DNA of 64,000 nucleotides from Rhodovarius crocodyli (GCF_004005855.1 NZ_SACL01000005.1:248001-312000); one strand, 5' to 3'. Shown: positions 10,156 to 19,470, numbered from the stretch's first letter. Numbers and translations are program-made. The notes: generated by a model not told the origin, from the letters alone.

Positions 10156-10518
10156 ATGAACCTTCTGCGCTTTGCCCTGAAGCTGGATGCGGCCTCCTGC
10201 CTCGGCATGGGGGTGCTGCTGGCGGCAGGTGCCGGCACGCTGGCGCCGCTGCTGGGCCTGCCGCGCGGGCTGTTGCTGGGGGCGGGGATCGCCCTGCTGC
10301 CCTTCGCGCTGTTCGTGGGGTGGCTGAGCACGCGCCCCTCACGCGGGCTGGTCTGGCTGGTGGTGGCGGTGAATGCCCTGTGGGTGCTGGAGTCGCTGGC
10401 CGTGGTCGTCCTGCTGCACCCGACCGCCCTCGGCCAGGCCTTCGTGCTGGTACAGGCCGTTGCCGTGGCCGGCACGACCGCGCTGCAGGGGCTGGGGCTG
10501 AGGCGCCGGCTTGCCTAG
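10156..10518 (+). CDS. Small integral membrane protein of unknown function
   Basis: This 120-residue protein has four predicted membrane helices and short loops. I chose the second of two ATGs two codons apart because CGGAG lies 7 nt before it and only 1-2 nt before the first. I recognise no named family. It shares its promoter region with the divergent XRE regulator and is followed 28 nt later by tag. Confidence 0.7.
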   Translation: MNLLRFALKLDAASCLGMGVLLAAGAGTLAPLLGLPRGLLLGAGIALLPFALFVGWLSTRPSRGLVWLVVAVNALWVLESLAVVVLLHPTALGQAFVLVQAVAVAGTTALQGLGLRRRLA

Positions 10519-10546
10519 GCGCCGCCGTTCATGCCATGAACGTAAC

Positions 10547-11098
10547 ATGAACAAGACGCGCTGTTCCTGGGTCTCCGCCGACCCGCTCTACATCCAGTAC
10601 CACGACACCGAATGGGGCGTGCCTGAGCGCGACCCGCGCGCCTTGTGGGAGTGCCTGATGCTGGAAGGCTTCCAGGCCGGGCTCTCCTGGATCACGGTGC
10701 TGAAGCGGCGCGAGGGGTTCCGCGCCGCCTTCCAGGGCTTCGACCCCGCGGTCGTGGCGCGGTTCACCGCGGCCGACGTGAACCGCCTGATGCAGGACCC
10801 CGGCATCATCCGCGCCCGCGCCAAGATCGAGGCCACCATCGGCGGCGCGAAGGCCTTCCTGGCCATGCGCGACAAGGGCGAGGATTTTTCGGCCTTCGCC
10901 TGGGGCTTCGTGAACGGCACGCCGTTGCGGCGGGTCGACGGCGCGGTGCCGGCCAGCACGCCGCTCTCGGCCGACATCTCCAAGGCGTTGAAGGCCCGGG
11001 GCTTCAAGTTCGTCGGGCCGACCATCGTGTACGCCTGGATGCAGGCGACGGGGATGGTGGATGACCATGCGCCGGAGTGCTTCTGCCGGGCGCGGTAG
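10547..11098 (+). CDS. tag: DNA-3-methyladenine glycosylase I
   Basis: This 183-residue enzyme removes 3-methyladenine from alkylated DNA in base excision repair. It has the family signature from start to end: a near-N-terminal zinc ligand Cys (NKTRCSWV), YHDTEWG, the catalytic Glu in LMLEGFQAGLSW (about residue 40), and the C-terminal zinc-ligand cluster DDHAPECFCR. Length matches E. coli Tag. The start at MNKTRC is chosen by alignment; the ribosome-binding site is weak, and an in-frame ATG 36 nt upstream would add basic residues not seen in the family. It ends 3 nt from the stop of convergent oxyR. Confidence 0.93.
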   Translation: MNKTRCSWVSADPLYIQYHDTEWGVPERDPRALWECLMLEGFQAGLSWITVLKRREGFRAAFQGFDPAVVARFTAADVNRLMQDPGIIRARAKIEATIGGAKAFLAMRDKGEDFSAFAWGFVNGTPLRRVDGAVPASTPLSADISKALKARGFKFVGPTIVYAWMQATGMVDDHAPECFCRAR

Positions 11099-11101
11099 GC
11101 A

Positions 11102-12013
11102 TCAGGCCGCCAGCGGCTCCATCTCCGCCTTCAACGCGGCCGCCAGCTGCCGGAACGTCTCCTTCCGGCCGGAGCTGCGCCGCCACACCAGCCCGATGCT
11201 CCGCGCCGGGTTCTCGCCCGCCAGCGGCACCACCTTCAGGTCGAGCCCGCGCAGGATGCCGGCGTCGATCGCCAGTTGCGGCAGCAGCGTGACGCCCAGC
11301 CCGTTCGCCACCATCTGCACCAGCGTGTGCAGGCTGGTGCCGCCGAAGCCGGTGTTGCGCCGCGCGCCCTCCAGCGAACACGCAGACAGCGCGTGCTCCC
11401 GCAGGCAGTGCCCGTCCTCCAGCAGCAGCAGGTCCTCGATGGCCATGTCGGCGGGCTTGGCACGCGGCAGGCTGCACAGCCGGTGGTCCGGCGGGCAGAT
11501 CACGGAGAACCGGTCCTGCACGATCTCGGCCGTCTCCAGCCCGGCCGTGGGGTAAGGCAGGGCCATGATCGCGGCATCCAGCTCGCCGCTGTCCAGCATG
11601 GCCAGCAGCCGCGCGGTCTGGTCCTCCCGCAGATACAGTTTCAGCTCGGGGAAGGCATCGCGCAGGGCTGGCATCAGCCGAGGCACCAGGAAGGGACCGA
11701 TGGTCGGGATCACGCCGAGTCGCACCGGGCCCGCCATCGGGTTGCGCGCCACATGGGCCAGATCCACCAGGTCCTCGGCGCCTTTCAGCAGCGCCTGGGC
11801 ACGCTCCGCGATCTCACGCCCCAGGGGCGTGGGCACCACGGTGCGCTTCGTGCGCTCCAGCAGGGGCGCGCCCAGCAGGTCCTCCAGCTCCTGGATGCCG
11901 GCGCTGAGGGTGGACTGGCTGACGAGGCATTCCTCGGCCGCCTGGCCAAAATGGCAGCGGTCCACCACCGCCACCAGGTAACGCAATTGCCGCAGGGTCG
12001 GGACGGGCTTCAT
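11102..12013 (-). CDS. oxyR: Hydrogen peroxide-sensing LysR regulator OxyR
   Basis: This 303-residue LysR-family activator has an N-terminal winged helix ([20 protein letters not shown] onward) and a C-terminal sensor domain. The key evidence is the redox pair: Cys about 203 and Cys about 212 in [10 protein letters not shown], with exactly eight residues between them as in E. coli OxyR (Cys199/Cys208). Peroxide would form the disulfide and switch on target genes. It diverges from ahpC-ahpF with 170 nt between starts, the classical arrangement, so it very probably controls them and itself. Confidence 0.93.
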   Translation of the reverse strand: MKPVPTLRQLRYLVAVVDRCHFGQAAEECLVSQSTLSAGIQELEDLLGAPLLERTKRTVVPTPLGREIAERAQALLKGAEDLVDLAHVARNPMAGPVRLGVIPTIGPFLVPRLMPALRDAFPELKLYLREDQTARLLAMLDSGELDAAIMALPYPTAGLETAEIVQDRFSVICPPDHRLCSLPRAKPADMAIEDLLLLEDGHCLREHALSACSLEGARRNTGFGGTSLHTLVQMVANGLGVTLLPQLAIDAGILRGLDLKVVPLAGENPARSIGLVWRRSSGRKETFRQLAAALKAEMEPLAA

Positions 12014-12026
12014 GGCCCCGTCATAA

Positions 12027-12041
12027 ATCGTCTCAGTCGAT
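12027..12041. promoter_or_regulatory. Candidate OxyR-binding dyad between oxyR and ahpC
   Basis: ATCG-N7-CGAT is a 15-bp dyad with the same geometry as an OxyR half-site (ATAG-N7-CTAT). It lies 14 nt upstream of the oxyR ATG and about 140 nt upstream of the ahpC ATG. A second, degenerate half-site (ATCA at 12049) falls at the expected 7-nt spacing, but its right arm is poor. A CTATCGA word follows at 12069. The assignment rests on spacing and context. Confidence 0.4.
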
Positions 12042-12183
12042 CAATTCAATCAGAATTTTGCGCTTTCCTCTATCGACTGACCGCGCTACCCATGGCGTCG
12101 ACGCCGATGCCTCCCTACCTGCTTCCTACGAGGGGGCCCGGAGGCATCGGCGCCCATGGATCCATATTGAACCGGAGATCGCG

Positions 12184-12747
12184 ATGTCTTTGATCAACAC
12201 CGAAGTGAAGCCCTTCAAGGCGACCGCCTTCAAGGAAGGCAAGTTCATCGACGTGACCGAGGCTGACCTGCGCGGCAAGTGGTCGGTCGTGTTCTTCTAC
12301 CCGGCGGACTTCACCTTCGTGTGCCCGACCGAGCTGGAAGACCTGGCTGAGAACTACGAGACCTTCAAGAAGCTGGGCGTCGAGATCTACTCCGTCTCGA
12401 CCGACACCCACTTCTCCCACAAGGCCTGGCACGACAGCAGCCCGGCGATCTCCAAGATCAAGTACACGATGGTCGGCGACCCGACCGGCACCATCACCCG
12501 CAACTTCGGCGTGATGATCGAGGAAGCCGGCCTGGCCGACCGCGGCACCTTCGTCGTCGACCCCGACGGCAAGATCCAGATCGTCGAGATCACCGCCGGC
12601 GGCATCGGCCGTGACGCGCAGGAACTGCTGCGCAAGATCAAGGCGGCCCAGTACGTCCACAGCCATCCTGGCGAAGTCTGCCCGGCCGCGTGGAAGGAAG
12701 GCGCCGAGACGCTGGCTCCCTCGCTCGACCTGGTCGGCAAGATCTGA
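12184..12747 (+). CDS. ahpC: Alkyl hydroperoxide reductase subunit C (2-Cys peroxiredoxin)
   Basis: At 187 residues this matches the length of E. coli AhpC. The peroxidatic Cys lies in DFTFVCPTE (about residue 47) and the resolving Cys in GEVCPAAW (about residue 166). It reduces hydrogen peroxide and organic hydroperoxides in the cytoplasm using electrons from AhpF. I chose the ATG at 12184 (MSLINTEV) because GGAG lies 7 nt upstream and it matches the family N-terminus; a longer in-frame reading adds 42 unrelated residues. It is transcribed away from oxyR and followed by a GC-rich hairpin and then ahpF. Confidence 0.95.
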   Translation: MSLINTEVKPFKATAFKEGKFIDVTEADLRGKWSVVFFYPADFTFVCPTELEDLAENYETFKKLGVEIYSVSTDTHFSHKAWHDSSPAISKIKYTMVGDPTGTITRNFGVMIEEAGLADRGTFVVDPDGKIQIVEITAGGIGRDAQELLRKIKAAQYVHSHPGEVCPAAWKEGAETLAPSLDLVGKI

Positions 12748-12754
12748 AGAAAAC

Positions 12755-12778
12755 GGGGGCCGGTTCGCGCCGGCCCCC
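12755..12778 (+). other. Stable hairpin between ahpC and ahpF
   Basis: Perfect 9-bp GC stem (GGGGGCCGG / CCGGCCCCC) with a 6-nt loop, 7 nt after the ahpC stop and about 35 nt before ahpF. No T-tract follows. It could partly stop transcription or protect the ahpC mRNA 3' end, either of which would give more AhpC than AhpF. Confidence 0.65.
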
Positions 12779-12813
12779 ACCCCCTGCTCCACTGAGATTA
12801 CAAGGACTTTCCC

Positions 12814-14397
12814 ATGCTCGACGCCAACCTGAAGAACCAGCTGAAGGGATACCTGACGCGGCTGCAGAAGCCGATCGAGCTGGTCGCCTCCCTCGATGAC
12901 AGTCCGAAGTCCCGCGAGATGGCGGAACTGCTGACCGAGGTGGCCGAGCAGTCCGACAAGGTCACTTACATCCGCCGCGACGACCATGCGCGCCGGCCCA
13001 GCTTCGCGATCAACGCGGTGGGCGAGGACAATGGCGTCCGTTTCGGCGGCCTGCCCATGGGGCATGAATTCACCTCCCTCGTGCTGGCGCTGCTGCAGGT
13101 CGGCGGCCACCCGGCGAAGGAGAGCGAGGCCGTGATGGCCGAGGCCCGCGCCCTGCAGGGCAGCTTCGAGTTCGAGACCTTCTTCTCGCTCACCTGCCAG
13201 AACTGCCCGGACGTGGTGCAGGCGCTGAACCTGCTGGCCGTGCTGAACCCCAATGTGAAGCACACCGCCATCGACGGCGGCGTGTTCCAGGATGAGGTAG
13301 AGGCCCGCGGCATCATGGCCGTGCCCGCCGTGTTCCTGAACGGCCAGCCCTTCGGCCAGGGCCGGATGAGCCTGGAGCAGATCCTGGCCAAGCTGGACAC
13401 GGGTGCCGCCGACCGCGCCGCCGCCGAGCTGGAGAAGAAGGAAGCCTTCGAGGTGCTGGTGGTGGGCGGTGGCCCGGCCGGCGCCGCGGCCTCCATCTAC
13501 GCCGCCCGCAAGGGCATCCGCACGGGCATCGTGACGGAGCGCTTCGGCGGCCAGGTGCTGGACACGATGGGGATCGAGAACTTCATCTCCGTCTCCCACA
13601 CCGAAGGGCCCAAGCTGGTGGCGCAGCTGGAACAGCAGGTGCGCGACTATGCGGTCGACATCATGCCCGTGCAGGCCGCGACCGCCCTGGTGCCCGCCGC
13701 CACCCCGGGCGGGATGATCGAGGTGAAGCTGGCATCCGGCGCCTCGCTCAAGTCCCGCACCGTGATCCTGGCCACCGGCGCCCGCTGGCGCCAGATGGGC
13801 GTGCCCGGTGAGCAGGAATACCGCAACAAGGGCGTGGCCTATTGCCCGCACTGCGACGGGCCGCTGTTCAAGGGCAAGCGCGTGGCAGTGATCGGCGGCG
13901 GCAATTCCGGCGTCGAGGCCGCGATCGACCTGGCCGGCATCGTGGCCCACGTCACATTGTTCGAGTTCGACGACAAGCTGCGCGCCGATGCGGTGCTGCA
14001 GGCCAAGCTGCGCTCGCTGCCCAATGTCACCGTGCACACCTCCGCCCTGACGACGGAAGTGCATGGCGACGGATCCAAGGTGAACGCGCTGTCCTACAAG
14101 AACCGCGTGACCGGCGAGATGCACCGCCTGGAGCTGGAAGGCATCTTCGTGCAGATCGGCCTGGTGCCCAACACCGAATGGCTGAAGGGCACGCTCGACC
14201 TCTCCCCGCGCGGCGAGATCGAGATCGACAGCCATGGCCGGACCTCCCTGCCCGGCGTGTTCGCGGCAGGCGACGTGACCACGGTGCCGTTCAAGCAGAT
14301 CATCATCGCGATGGGCGAAGGCTCCAAGGCAGCCCTCTCGGCCTTCGACCACCTGATCCGCCAGGTGCCGGCCGGCGAGGTCGCGCAAGCGGCCTGA
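12814..14397 (+). CDS. ahpF: Alkyl hydroperoxide reductase subunit F
   Basis: This 527-residue flavoprotein passes electrons from NADH to AhpC. It has the full AhpF layout: an N-terminal double-thioredoxin domain with redox pair TCQNC (Cys about 128 and 131), then a thioredoxin reductase-like part with FAD motif [11 protein letters not shown] (about 212), redox pair AYCPHCDG (about 344 and 347), NAD motif [12 protein letters not shown], and the terminal FAD motif GVFAAGDVT. Cysteine positions almost equal those of E. coli AhpF. It lies 66 nt after ahpC and is probably co-transcribed under OxyR. Confidence 0.95.
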   Translation: MLDANLKNQLKGYLTRLQKPIELVASLDDSPKSREMAELLTEVAEQSDKVTYIRRDDHARRPSFAINAVGEDNGVRFGGLPMGHEFTSLVLALLQVGGHPAKESEAVMAEARALQGSFEFETFFSLTCQNCPDVVQALNLLAVLNPNVKHTAIDGGVFQDEVEARGIMAVPAVFLNGQPFGQGRMSLEQILAKLDTGAADRAAAELEKKEAFEVLVVGGGPAGAAASIYAARKGIRTGIVTERFGGQVLDTMGIENFISVSHTEGPKLVAQLEQQVRDYAVDIMPVQAATALVPAATPGGMIEVKLASGASLKSRTVILATGARWRQMGVPGEQEYRNKGVAYCPHCDGPLFKGKRVAVIGGGNSGVEAAIDLAGIVAHVTLFEFDDKLRADAVLQAKLRSLPNVTVHTSALTTEVHGDGSKVNALSYKNRVTGEMHRLELEGIFVQIGLVPNTEWLKGTLDLSPRGEIEIDSHGRTSLPGVFAAGDVTTVPFKQIIIAMGEGSKAALSAFDHLIRQVPAGEVAQAA

Positions 14398-14664
14398 GGG
14401 GGTTTCGGGGGGGGGGGGCCCCCGGACCCCGACCAAAGGGCGCTGCCCTCTGGACACCCGCCAAGGGTCGTAACGACCCTTGGAACCCATGAGTCTTCTG
14501 AAAGTTCGGGGAAGGGGCTCCACGAGGGCGTCGGGTCAACGGGCGTTCTGAGCCCCTTCCCCGAACTTTCAGCTCCCGGTTTCCAAAGGCCTTTCGGCCT
14601 TTGGTGGGGGTGCCGGGGGCAAAGCCCCTGGCCGGGGTCCGGGGCAGAGCCCCGGAGCGCCTTC
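14398..14664. repeat. Convergent intergenic region packed with palindromic repeat units
   Basis: This 267-nt gap between the ends of ahpF and the carboxyltransferase holds no gene. It begins with a run of 12 G (14407-14418) followed by five C. Repeat-type hairpins include CCAAGGGTCGTAACGACCC (from about 14460) and, on the minus side, GGGGCTTTGCCCC and GGGGCTCTGCCCC words like those after other genes in the window. The centre is a long inverted repeat described separately. Confidence 0.75.
14498..14572. terminator. Bidirectional terminator-like inverted repeat
   Basis: Two perfect 23-nt arms (14498-14520 and 14550-14572) face each other across a 29-nt loop between convergent genes. The outer ends read CTGAAAG and CTTTCAG, so either transcript would end in a GC-rich stem followed by a short pyrimidine-rich stretch. 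A terminator role is inferred from position and symmetry. Confidence 0.65.
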
Positions 14665-16224
14665 TCACGGCCGCATGCCGAACTTCACCGCCCCGGTTTC
14701 CAGCGTGCGGCGTGCCAGGCGTGCGTATTCGTTCAGCAGCCGGCGCGTGTGGACCGGGTCGATGATGTCTTCCACCAGGAAGGTCTCGGCGGTGCGGAAG
14801 GGGCTACGCAGGCGCTGCAGCCGCTCCTCGATCTCGGCCAGTTTCGCGGCGGGGTCGGGGCTGGCGTCGATTTCGGCCCGATAGGCCGCCTCGATTCCGC
14901 CTTCCAGCGGCAGGCTGCCCCATCGGGCCGAGGGCCAGGCGTAGCGCATGGAGTAGCGGCCGGCCGGCTGCTGCACCACGGCCGCCACGCCGAAGGCATT
15001 GCGCACGATGATGGTGCAGAAGGGCAGCGGCGACTGGTTCATCGCCGCCATGGCCCGCACGCCCCAGCGGATGGTCGCCGTGCGTTCCGCCTGCAGCCCC
15101 ACCGAGAAACCCGGACAGTCCATCATATAGACCATGGGCAGGTGGAAGGTGGCGGCGAAATCCAGGAAGCGGATGATCTTCTGGCACTCATCCGCGCCCC
15201 AGGAGCCCGCGGCGAAGAACGGGTCGCTGGCCATGATGCCCACCGGAATCCCGGAGAGCCGCGCCATGCCGGTGATGAGCCCGCGCCCGAAATGCCGGCC
15301 CATCTCGAAGAAGCTGCCTGCATCGACCAGCGCCTCCACGATCGGGCGCATCTTGTAGAGACCCTTGGTGTCCTTCGGGATCATGTCCAGCAGGTGCGGC
15401 ACCGGGCGGGCCGGGTCGTCGCTGCATTCGCTGATCGGCGGCAGCTCGTGGACCGAGGAAGGCAGGTAGGACAGGAACTGGGCGGCGCGGGCGAAGGCCG
15501 CGGGCTCGTCGTCCACCGCATCGTCCACGGCGCCGGCGCGGGTCTGGATCTCCCACCCGCCCAGCTGCTCCTTGGTCAGTGACTGTCCGAGCCGCGCCAC
15601 CACCGGGGGCCCGGCCACGAACATCGCCGACTTCTTGGTCATGATGGAGTAGTGGCTGGCCGTGAGCCGCGCGGCGCCGAGCCCCGCGACGGAACCCAGC
15701 CCCAGCCCCACCACCGGCACCCGCGCCAGATTGTCCGTGGTGTGGAAGTACTGGTAGGTGCCGCCCACCCCGCCCGGCAGGTTGGCGCGGCCTGTGGTCT
15801 CGATGGTCTTGACCGACCCGCCGCCGCCCGAGCCCTCGATGACGCGGATGATCGGCAGGCGCAGCTCGGCGGCCATGCGCTCGGCCATGATCGGCTTGTC
15901 GCGGATGGTGGCATCGGCGCTGCCGCCGCGCACGGTGAAGTCGTCACCCACCACCACCACCGGTCGACCCTGGATCAGGCCCCGGCCGAACACGCAGTTG
16001 GCGGGCATGAACTCGGTCAATCGGCCGCTGTCGTCATACTGCGCCTTGCCGGCCAGCGCGCCGACCTCATGAAAACTGCCGGGGTCGGTCAGCGCCTGCA
16101 CACGTTCGCGCACCGTGAGTTTACCGTCACGGTGCTGGCGGGCGACCTTGTCGGGACCACCCATCTGCTCGGCGAGCGCGCGACGTTGCGCGAGCTCATC
16201 CAGTTCTTCTTGCCATTTCCTCAT
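14665..16224 (-). CDS. Acyl-CoA carboxylase, carboxyltransferase (beta) subunit
   Basis: This 519-residue protein is a biotin-dependent carboxyltransferase of the propionyl-/methylcrotonyl-CoA carboxylase beta family. It moves a carboxyl group from carboxybiotin to an acyl-CoA. Both crotonase-like halves are present, with glycine-rich oxyanion segments (GSGGGGSVKT near the N-terminal half; CPGFSVGLQAE and NAFGVAA in the C-terminal half). I chose the ATG at 16224 (MRKWQEEL); the longer frame to 16398 only translates repeat DNA. No Shine-Dalgarno is obvious. No biotin carboxylase/biotin carrier (alpha) gene is near, so its partner is elsewhere and the substrate is unknown. Confidence 0.85.
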   Translation of the reverse strand: MRKWQEELDELAQRRALAEQMGGPDKVARQHRDGKLTVRERVQALTDPGSFHEVGALAGKAQYDDSGRLTEFMPANCVFGRGLIQGRPVVVVGDDFTVRGGSADATIRDKPIMAERMAAELRLPIIRVIEGSGGGGSVKTIETTGRANLPGGVGGTYQYFHTTDNLARVPVVGLGLGSVAGLGAARLTASHYSIMTKKSAMFVAGPPVVARLGQSLTKEQLGGWEIQTRAGAVDDAVDDEPAAFARAAQFLSYLPSSVHELPPISECSDDPARPVPHLLDMIPKDTKGLYKMRPIVEALVDAGSFFEMGRHFGRGLITGMARLSGIPVGIMASDPFFAAGSWGADECQKIIRFLDFAATFHLPMVYMMDCPGFSVGLQAERTATIRWGVRAMAAMNQSPLPFCTIIVRNAFGVAAVVQQPAGRYSMRYAWPSARWGSLPLEGGIEAAYRAEIDASPDPAAKLAEIEERLQRLRSPFRTAETFLVEDIIDPVHTRRLLNEYARLARRTLETGAVKFGMRP

Positions 16225-16303
16225 GGCCGAAGAATGCGATGCAGCGAGAAAGCCGCCCAGGGGAAATCGGGACGAATTCGTTGCTGCGTCGCAGCATGGA
16301 CAG

Positions 16304-16520
16304 GCGGGGGCGTTGCCCCCGGCCCCCAGCAAGGGGCGCTGCCCCTTGCATCCCCGCCAGGACCGTAGCGGCCCTGGACCCCGGGGAGTTGGCGCCACAC
16401 CCTGATTGCGTTGATTTTAATAATAAAATTGGCGCCCCGCCTGCGAAGATGGGGCGCCAAAATCCTATCAGGTCCAGGAGATTATCTCCTGGTGGGGGTG
16501 TCGGGGGCAAAGCCCCTGAC
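16304..16520 (-). repeat. Composite intergenic repeat, copy 1
   Basis: Read on the minus strand, this 217-nt block begins at the stop codon of the chemoreceptor gene. It has in order: GTCAGGGGCTTTGCCCC; the hairpin CCAGGAGATAATCTCCTGG plus ACCTGAT; the GGCGCC terminator hairpin with a T-rich tail; CTCCCCGGGG; CCGCTACGGTCCTGGCGG; and GGGGGCAACGCCCC. The same blocks in the same order occur at 51223-51462 on the plus strand. The 295-nt gap 16225-16519 holds this repeat and no gene. Confidence 0.85.
16424..16463 (-). terminator. Intrinsic terminator after the chemoreceptor gene
   Basis: On the minus strand: TTTTGGCGCCCC, a short loop region, GGGGCGCCAATTTTATTATT. The stem pairs GGCGCCCC with GGGGCGCC and a T-rich tail follows. 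It lies about 57 nt after the stop of the chemoreceptor gene, inside the composite repeat. Confidence 0.75.
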
Positions 16521-18214
16521 TAAGCCACCCTCACATCCTGCACGAACCCGCCCACGGTCTTCGTCAGCACTTCCGACTGCCGCGCCAGTTCCGACGCGGC
16601 CCCCAGCACCTGCGCCGCCGCCGCCCCGGTCTCGCCAGAGCCCTGGCTCACCGCCGCGATGTTCCGGCTCACCGCATCCGTCGCATCGGCCGTGCGCTGC
16701 ACCGTGCGCGCGATCTCGCCCGTCGCCGTGCTCTGCTCCTCCACCGCCGCCGCGATCGCCACCGCGATCTGGCTCACTTCCTCGATCCGCTTGCCGATGC
16801 CCCCGATCGCGCTCACCGCCTGCTGGGTCGCGGCCTGGATCGAGGCGATCTGCCCCCCGATCTCCTCCGTCGCCTTCGCCGTCTGGCTCGCCAGGTTCTT
16901 CACCTCGCTGGCCACCACCGCGAAGCCCTTGCCGGCCTCGCCCGCGCGCGCCGCCTCGATGGTCGCGTTCAGCGCCAGCAGGTTGGTCTGGCCCGCGATG
17001 TCGGTGATCAGCCGCACCACATCGCCGATCTTCTGCGCGCCATGGGCCAGGGCCTGCACCGTCTCGTCGGTGGCGCGCGCGTCAGAGACCGCCTGGCTGG
17101 CCGCAGAGGACGCATGCGCTACCTGGCGGCTGATCTCCTGGATGGAGGCGCTCAGCTGCTCGGCAGCCGCGGCCACCACCTGCACGCCCTCGCTGGCCTG
17201 GCTGGCGGCACCCACAACGGCGCCGGCCTGCTCATTGGTGCTGGCGGCGGTGCCGGTCATGGAGCGCGCGGTCGCCTCCAGCTCGGTCGAGGCGGAGGAC
17301 AGCATGCCCGTCAGCTCCCCGATCTGCCCCTCGAAGCCGCGCACCAGGCTGGAAAGCTGCTCCGCACGCTTCTCCTTGGACTGGCGCTCCACCTCCTGCG
17401 CGGCAGCAAGGCGGTCGGCTTCGATCATGCCGTCGCGGAACACCAGCAGGGTGCGGGCCATGCCGCCGATCTCGTCGCCGCGCCCGGTGCCCGGAATGGC
17501 CACGCCCATGTCGCGCTTGGCCAGGGCCTCCATCACATTCGTCAGGCCACGCACCGGCGTGGAGACGCCGCGCACGATCAGCAGCCCCGCGATCAGGCTG
17601 AGCGCGGAGGTGAGCAGCAGCGCGCCGATCATCCACCAGCGCGCATGCACGCCCATTTCGGCGCTGCGTGCCGCCAGGGCCTGGCCGCCCACCATGTTGA
17701 AGGTGGCCAGCCGCTCGGTCGCGGCGCGGAAGCGCGTGGTCTTCTGGGCATAGGGGCCGTTCAGGTGCTCCAGCACGGCGGCGGTGTCGCCCCGCGCCAG
17801 CGCCGGCATGATGACGGCATGAGAGGCCATGATATCCCGCCAGGCAGCTTCCAGCTCATCGGCCAGCGCGCGCTCCTCACCGGGCATCACCATGGGGCGG
17901 TAATGGTTGAAGGCCTGCTCGATCTCATCGGCCGACCCCTGGGCGGAGGTCATCATGGCGCGCCGGCGGTCCGCATTCGGGCTGGTCAGCGCCATGGCAT
18001 AGGAGCCCCGCAGCCGCTGCCCCTGGGTGCCGATCTGCCCGAGGAAGCGGGTGGAAGGCAGCCAATTGTCCCGCAGTTCCAGCGCCACCTCGTTCATCGC
18101 CGACAGGCGCTGAATGGCGAAGGCACCAATGCCCACGGAACACAGCATCACCAGGGCGAAGGCGCCCAGGATCTTGCCGCGGATACTCACATTGTTGAAT
18201 GCAGCACGCATCAT
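16520..18214 (-). CDS. Methyl-accepting chemotaxis protein
   Basis: This 564-residue inner-membrane chemoreceptor has a cytoplasmic start, a first membrane helix ([20 protein letters not shown]), a periplasmic four-helix-bundle sensor of about 155 residues, a second helix ([20 protein letters not shown], near 200), a HAMP domain, and a long signalling coiled coil. The hairpin tip that contacts CheA/CheW has the conserved core ([20 protein letters not shown], near 385-405). No C-terminal methyltransferase-docking pentapeptide is visible. Either of two adjacent ATGs could start it. No che operon is adjacent; the ligand is unknown. Confidence 0.93.
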   Translation of the reverse strand: MMRAAFNNVSIRGKILGAFALVMLCSVGIGAFAIQRLSAMNEVALELRDNWLPSTRFLGQIGTQGQRLRGSYAMALTSPNADRRRAMMTSAQGSADEIEQAFNHYRPMVMPGEERALADELEAAWRDIMASHAVIMPALARGDTAAVLEHLNGPYAQKTTRFRAATERLATFNMVGGQALAARSAEMGVHARWWMIGALLLTSALSLIAGLLIVRGVSTPVRGLTNVMEALAKRDMGVAIPGTGRGDEIGGMARTLLVFRDGMIEADRLAAAQEVERQSKEKRAEQLSSLVRGFEGQIGELTGMLSSASTELEATARSMTGTAASTNEQAGAVVGAASQASEGVQVVAAAAEQLSASIQEISRQVAHASSAASQAVSDARATDETVQALAHGAQKIGDVVRLITDIAGQTNLLALNATIEAARAGEAGKGFAVVASEVKNLASQTAKATEEIGGQIASIQAATQQAVSAIGGIGKRIEEVSQIAVAIAAAVEEQSTATGEIARTVQRTADATDAVSRNIAAVSQGSGETGAAAAQVLGAASELARQSEVLTKTVGGFVQDVRVA

Positions 18215-18257
18215 GGCCTCTCGACGATCTGTCGCGCTGCAATATCGCCCCTAATGT

Positions 18258-18878
18258 TTAAGGGTTCGTTCCGGCCCTAAACGGTGGCCCGCGCGTGGCG
18301 GCGATGGCACGCGCCGCGTGAGGCCCCGCGGTTTCCCGCAACCGGATGCGCCGGCGCCGGCCCGGCAGCGCCAGCAGCCGGGGCAGCGGCAGCCCCACCA
18401 GCGGCGCCCGGCCGGTGTTCCAGGCCAGCACTTCCTCGCTGCCCTCGTCCTCACGCTCCGACGGCAGGAAGCCCATGCGGTCGTACAGGTGGCGCGCGTG
18501 GGTGTTCTCGTGGTCGCACAGCAGCAGCACGCGGCGGCAGCCGGGCACCGCGGCCAGCCGGCGCAGCGCGTGGGCCAGCATGGCGCGGCCCACGCCCAGC
18601 CCCTGCGCCCGCGTCGACACGGCCAGATAGCCGAGCCACCAGGTGGCGCCGTCCATCGGATCGGGGTGGGTGACATAGAAGCCGACCGGCTCCCCGCCGC
18701 GCTCGGCGACGATCAGCACATGCGCGAGGCCGGACCTGACCAGCTCCCTCACCGTGTCGAGGGAGCCGAGGAAGCGGGAGACCGCCTCCGGGTCGAGCGG
18801 GATGCGCGACAGGATATCCGCGTCGGCGCGGCCGACGTGGCGGAACTTCAGGGGAGCGTTGCTCCCGGGGGTACACAT
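18258..18878 (-). CDS. GNAT-family N-acetyltransferase
   Basis: This 206-residue protein has one GNAT domain in its first 150 residues. Acetyl-CoA binding motif A is visible as [16 protein letters not shown], followed by [20 protein letters not shown], the typical beta5/alpha4 region. The last 50 residues are arginine- and proline-rich with no recognised domain. AAGG lies upstream of the ATG. The acceptor (amino acid, antibiotic, peptide or polyamine) cannot be told. It lies 43 nt upstream of the chemoreceptor gene on the same strand, so co-transcription is possible. Confidence 0.85.
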   Translation of the reverse strand: MCTPGSNAPLKFRHVGRADADILSRIPLDPEAVSRFLGSLDTVRELVRSGLAHVLIVAERGGEPVGFYVTHPDPMDGATWWLGYLAVSTRAQGLGVGRAMLAHALRRLAAVPGCRRVLLLCDHENTHARHLYDRMGFLPSEREDEGSEEVLAWNTGRAPLVGLPLPRLLALPGRRRRIRLRETAGPHAARAIAATRGPPFRAGTNP

Positions 18879-18987
18879 GGGAACCTTGGGGTTGAAGACA
18901 GGCCGTGCGCGTGGCGCGGGTGGAGCGGAGCCCCGGTCTTCAGTCGCAGGTCCGGGTGCTAACCGGAAAAATGCCTTTCGTCATGTC

Positions 18988-19021
18988 GTGGAAGTTAGGC
19001 TTGCGGCAGATCAACTTCCAC
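18988..19021. promoter_or_regulatory. Inverted repeat upstream of the DUF305 gene
   Basis: GTGGAAGTT (18988-18996) and AACTTCCAC (19013-19021) form a perfect 9-bp inverted repeat with a 16-nt spacer, in the gap between a divergent GNAT gene and the DUF305 gene. It may be an operator or an mRNA leader hairpin. No regulator is assigned. Confidence 0.3.
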
Positions 19022-19122
19022 CGCGCCGAGGCCTGGCGAAACACACTTCGTCATATTGTCACATTTCCCCGGTCACGCTGACGGGGACTATATGGCGGGC
19101 GACACCACCAAGGAGTTGTCGC

Positions 19123-19470
19123 TTGCGCCTTACCCTCGCCGCCCTCGCCCTTCTCGCGGCCTCACCCGCGCTCGCCCAGCATCAGGGGCACGGCGCACCG
19201 GCCGCGGCCCAGGAAGCCGCCTCCACCCGTGCCTTCCGTGAGGCCGATGCGCGCATGCACCGGGACATGGACCGCCCCTATACCGGCAATGCCGACCGGG
19301 ACTTCGTGGCCGGCATGATCCCGCACCACCAGGGCGCGATCGACATGGCCCGCGTGGTGCTGCAGCACGGGCGAGACCCCGAGGTGCGCGCCCTGGCCGA
19401 GGGCATCATCCGCGACCAGGAGCGCGAGATCGCGCAGATGCGCGCCATCCTGCAGCGGCTGCCGCGCTAG
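19123..19470 (+). CDS. Secreted DUF305 protein with TTG start
   Basis: This protein is 115 residues long if translation begins at the TTG at 19123. That start is supported by AAGGAG 7 nt upstream and yields a clean signal peptide ([18 protein letters not shown], then QH), whereas no ATG lies between it and the domain. The mature part is a DUF305 domain with the metal-ligand-like motif [21 protein letters not shown] and EIAQM. DUF305 proteins are periplasmic, ferritin-like in shape and often sit near copper-handling genes; the His/Met-rich motif hints at metal binding. No metal gene is adjacent here. Confidence 0.85.
   Translation: MRLTLAALALLAASPALAQHQGHGAPAAAQEAASTRAFREADARMHRDMDRPYTGNADRDFVAGMIPHHQGAIDMARVVLQHGRDPEVRALAEGIIRDQEREIAQMRAILQRLPR

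Noticed and set aside
14407-14423. Run of 12 G followed by 5 C as a possible phase-variable tract
   Set aside because: It lies in a convergent gap between two gene ends, so slippage could not switch a reading frame or a promoter there. It may also be a sequencing-error-prone spot.
16225-16398. Upstream extension of the carboxyltransferase by 58 residues
   Set aside because: The extension translates repeat DNA and has no family similarity. The usual N-terminus begins at the ATG at 16224.
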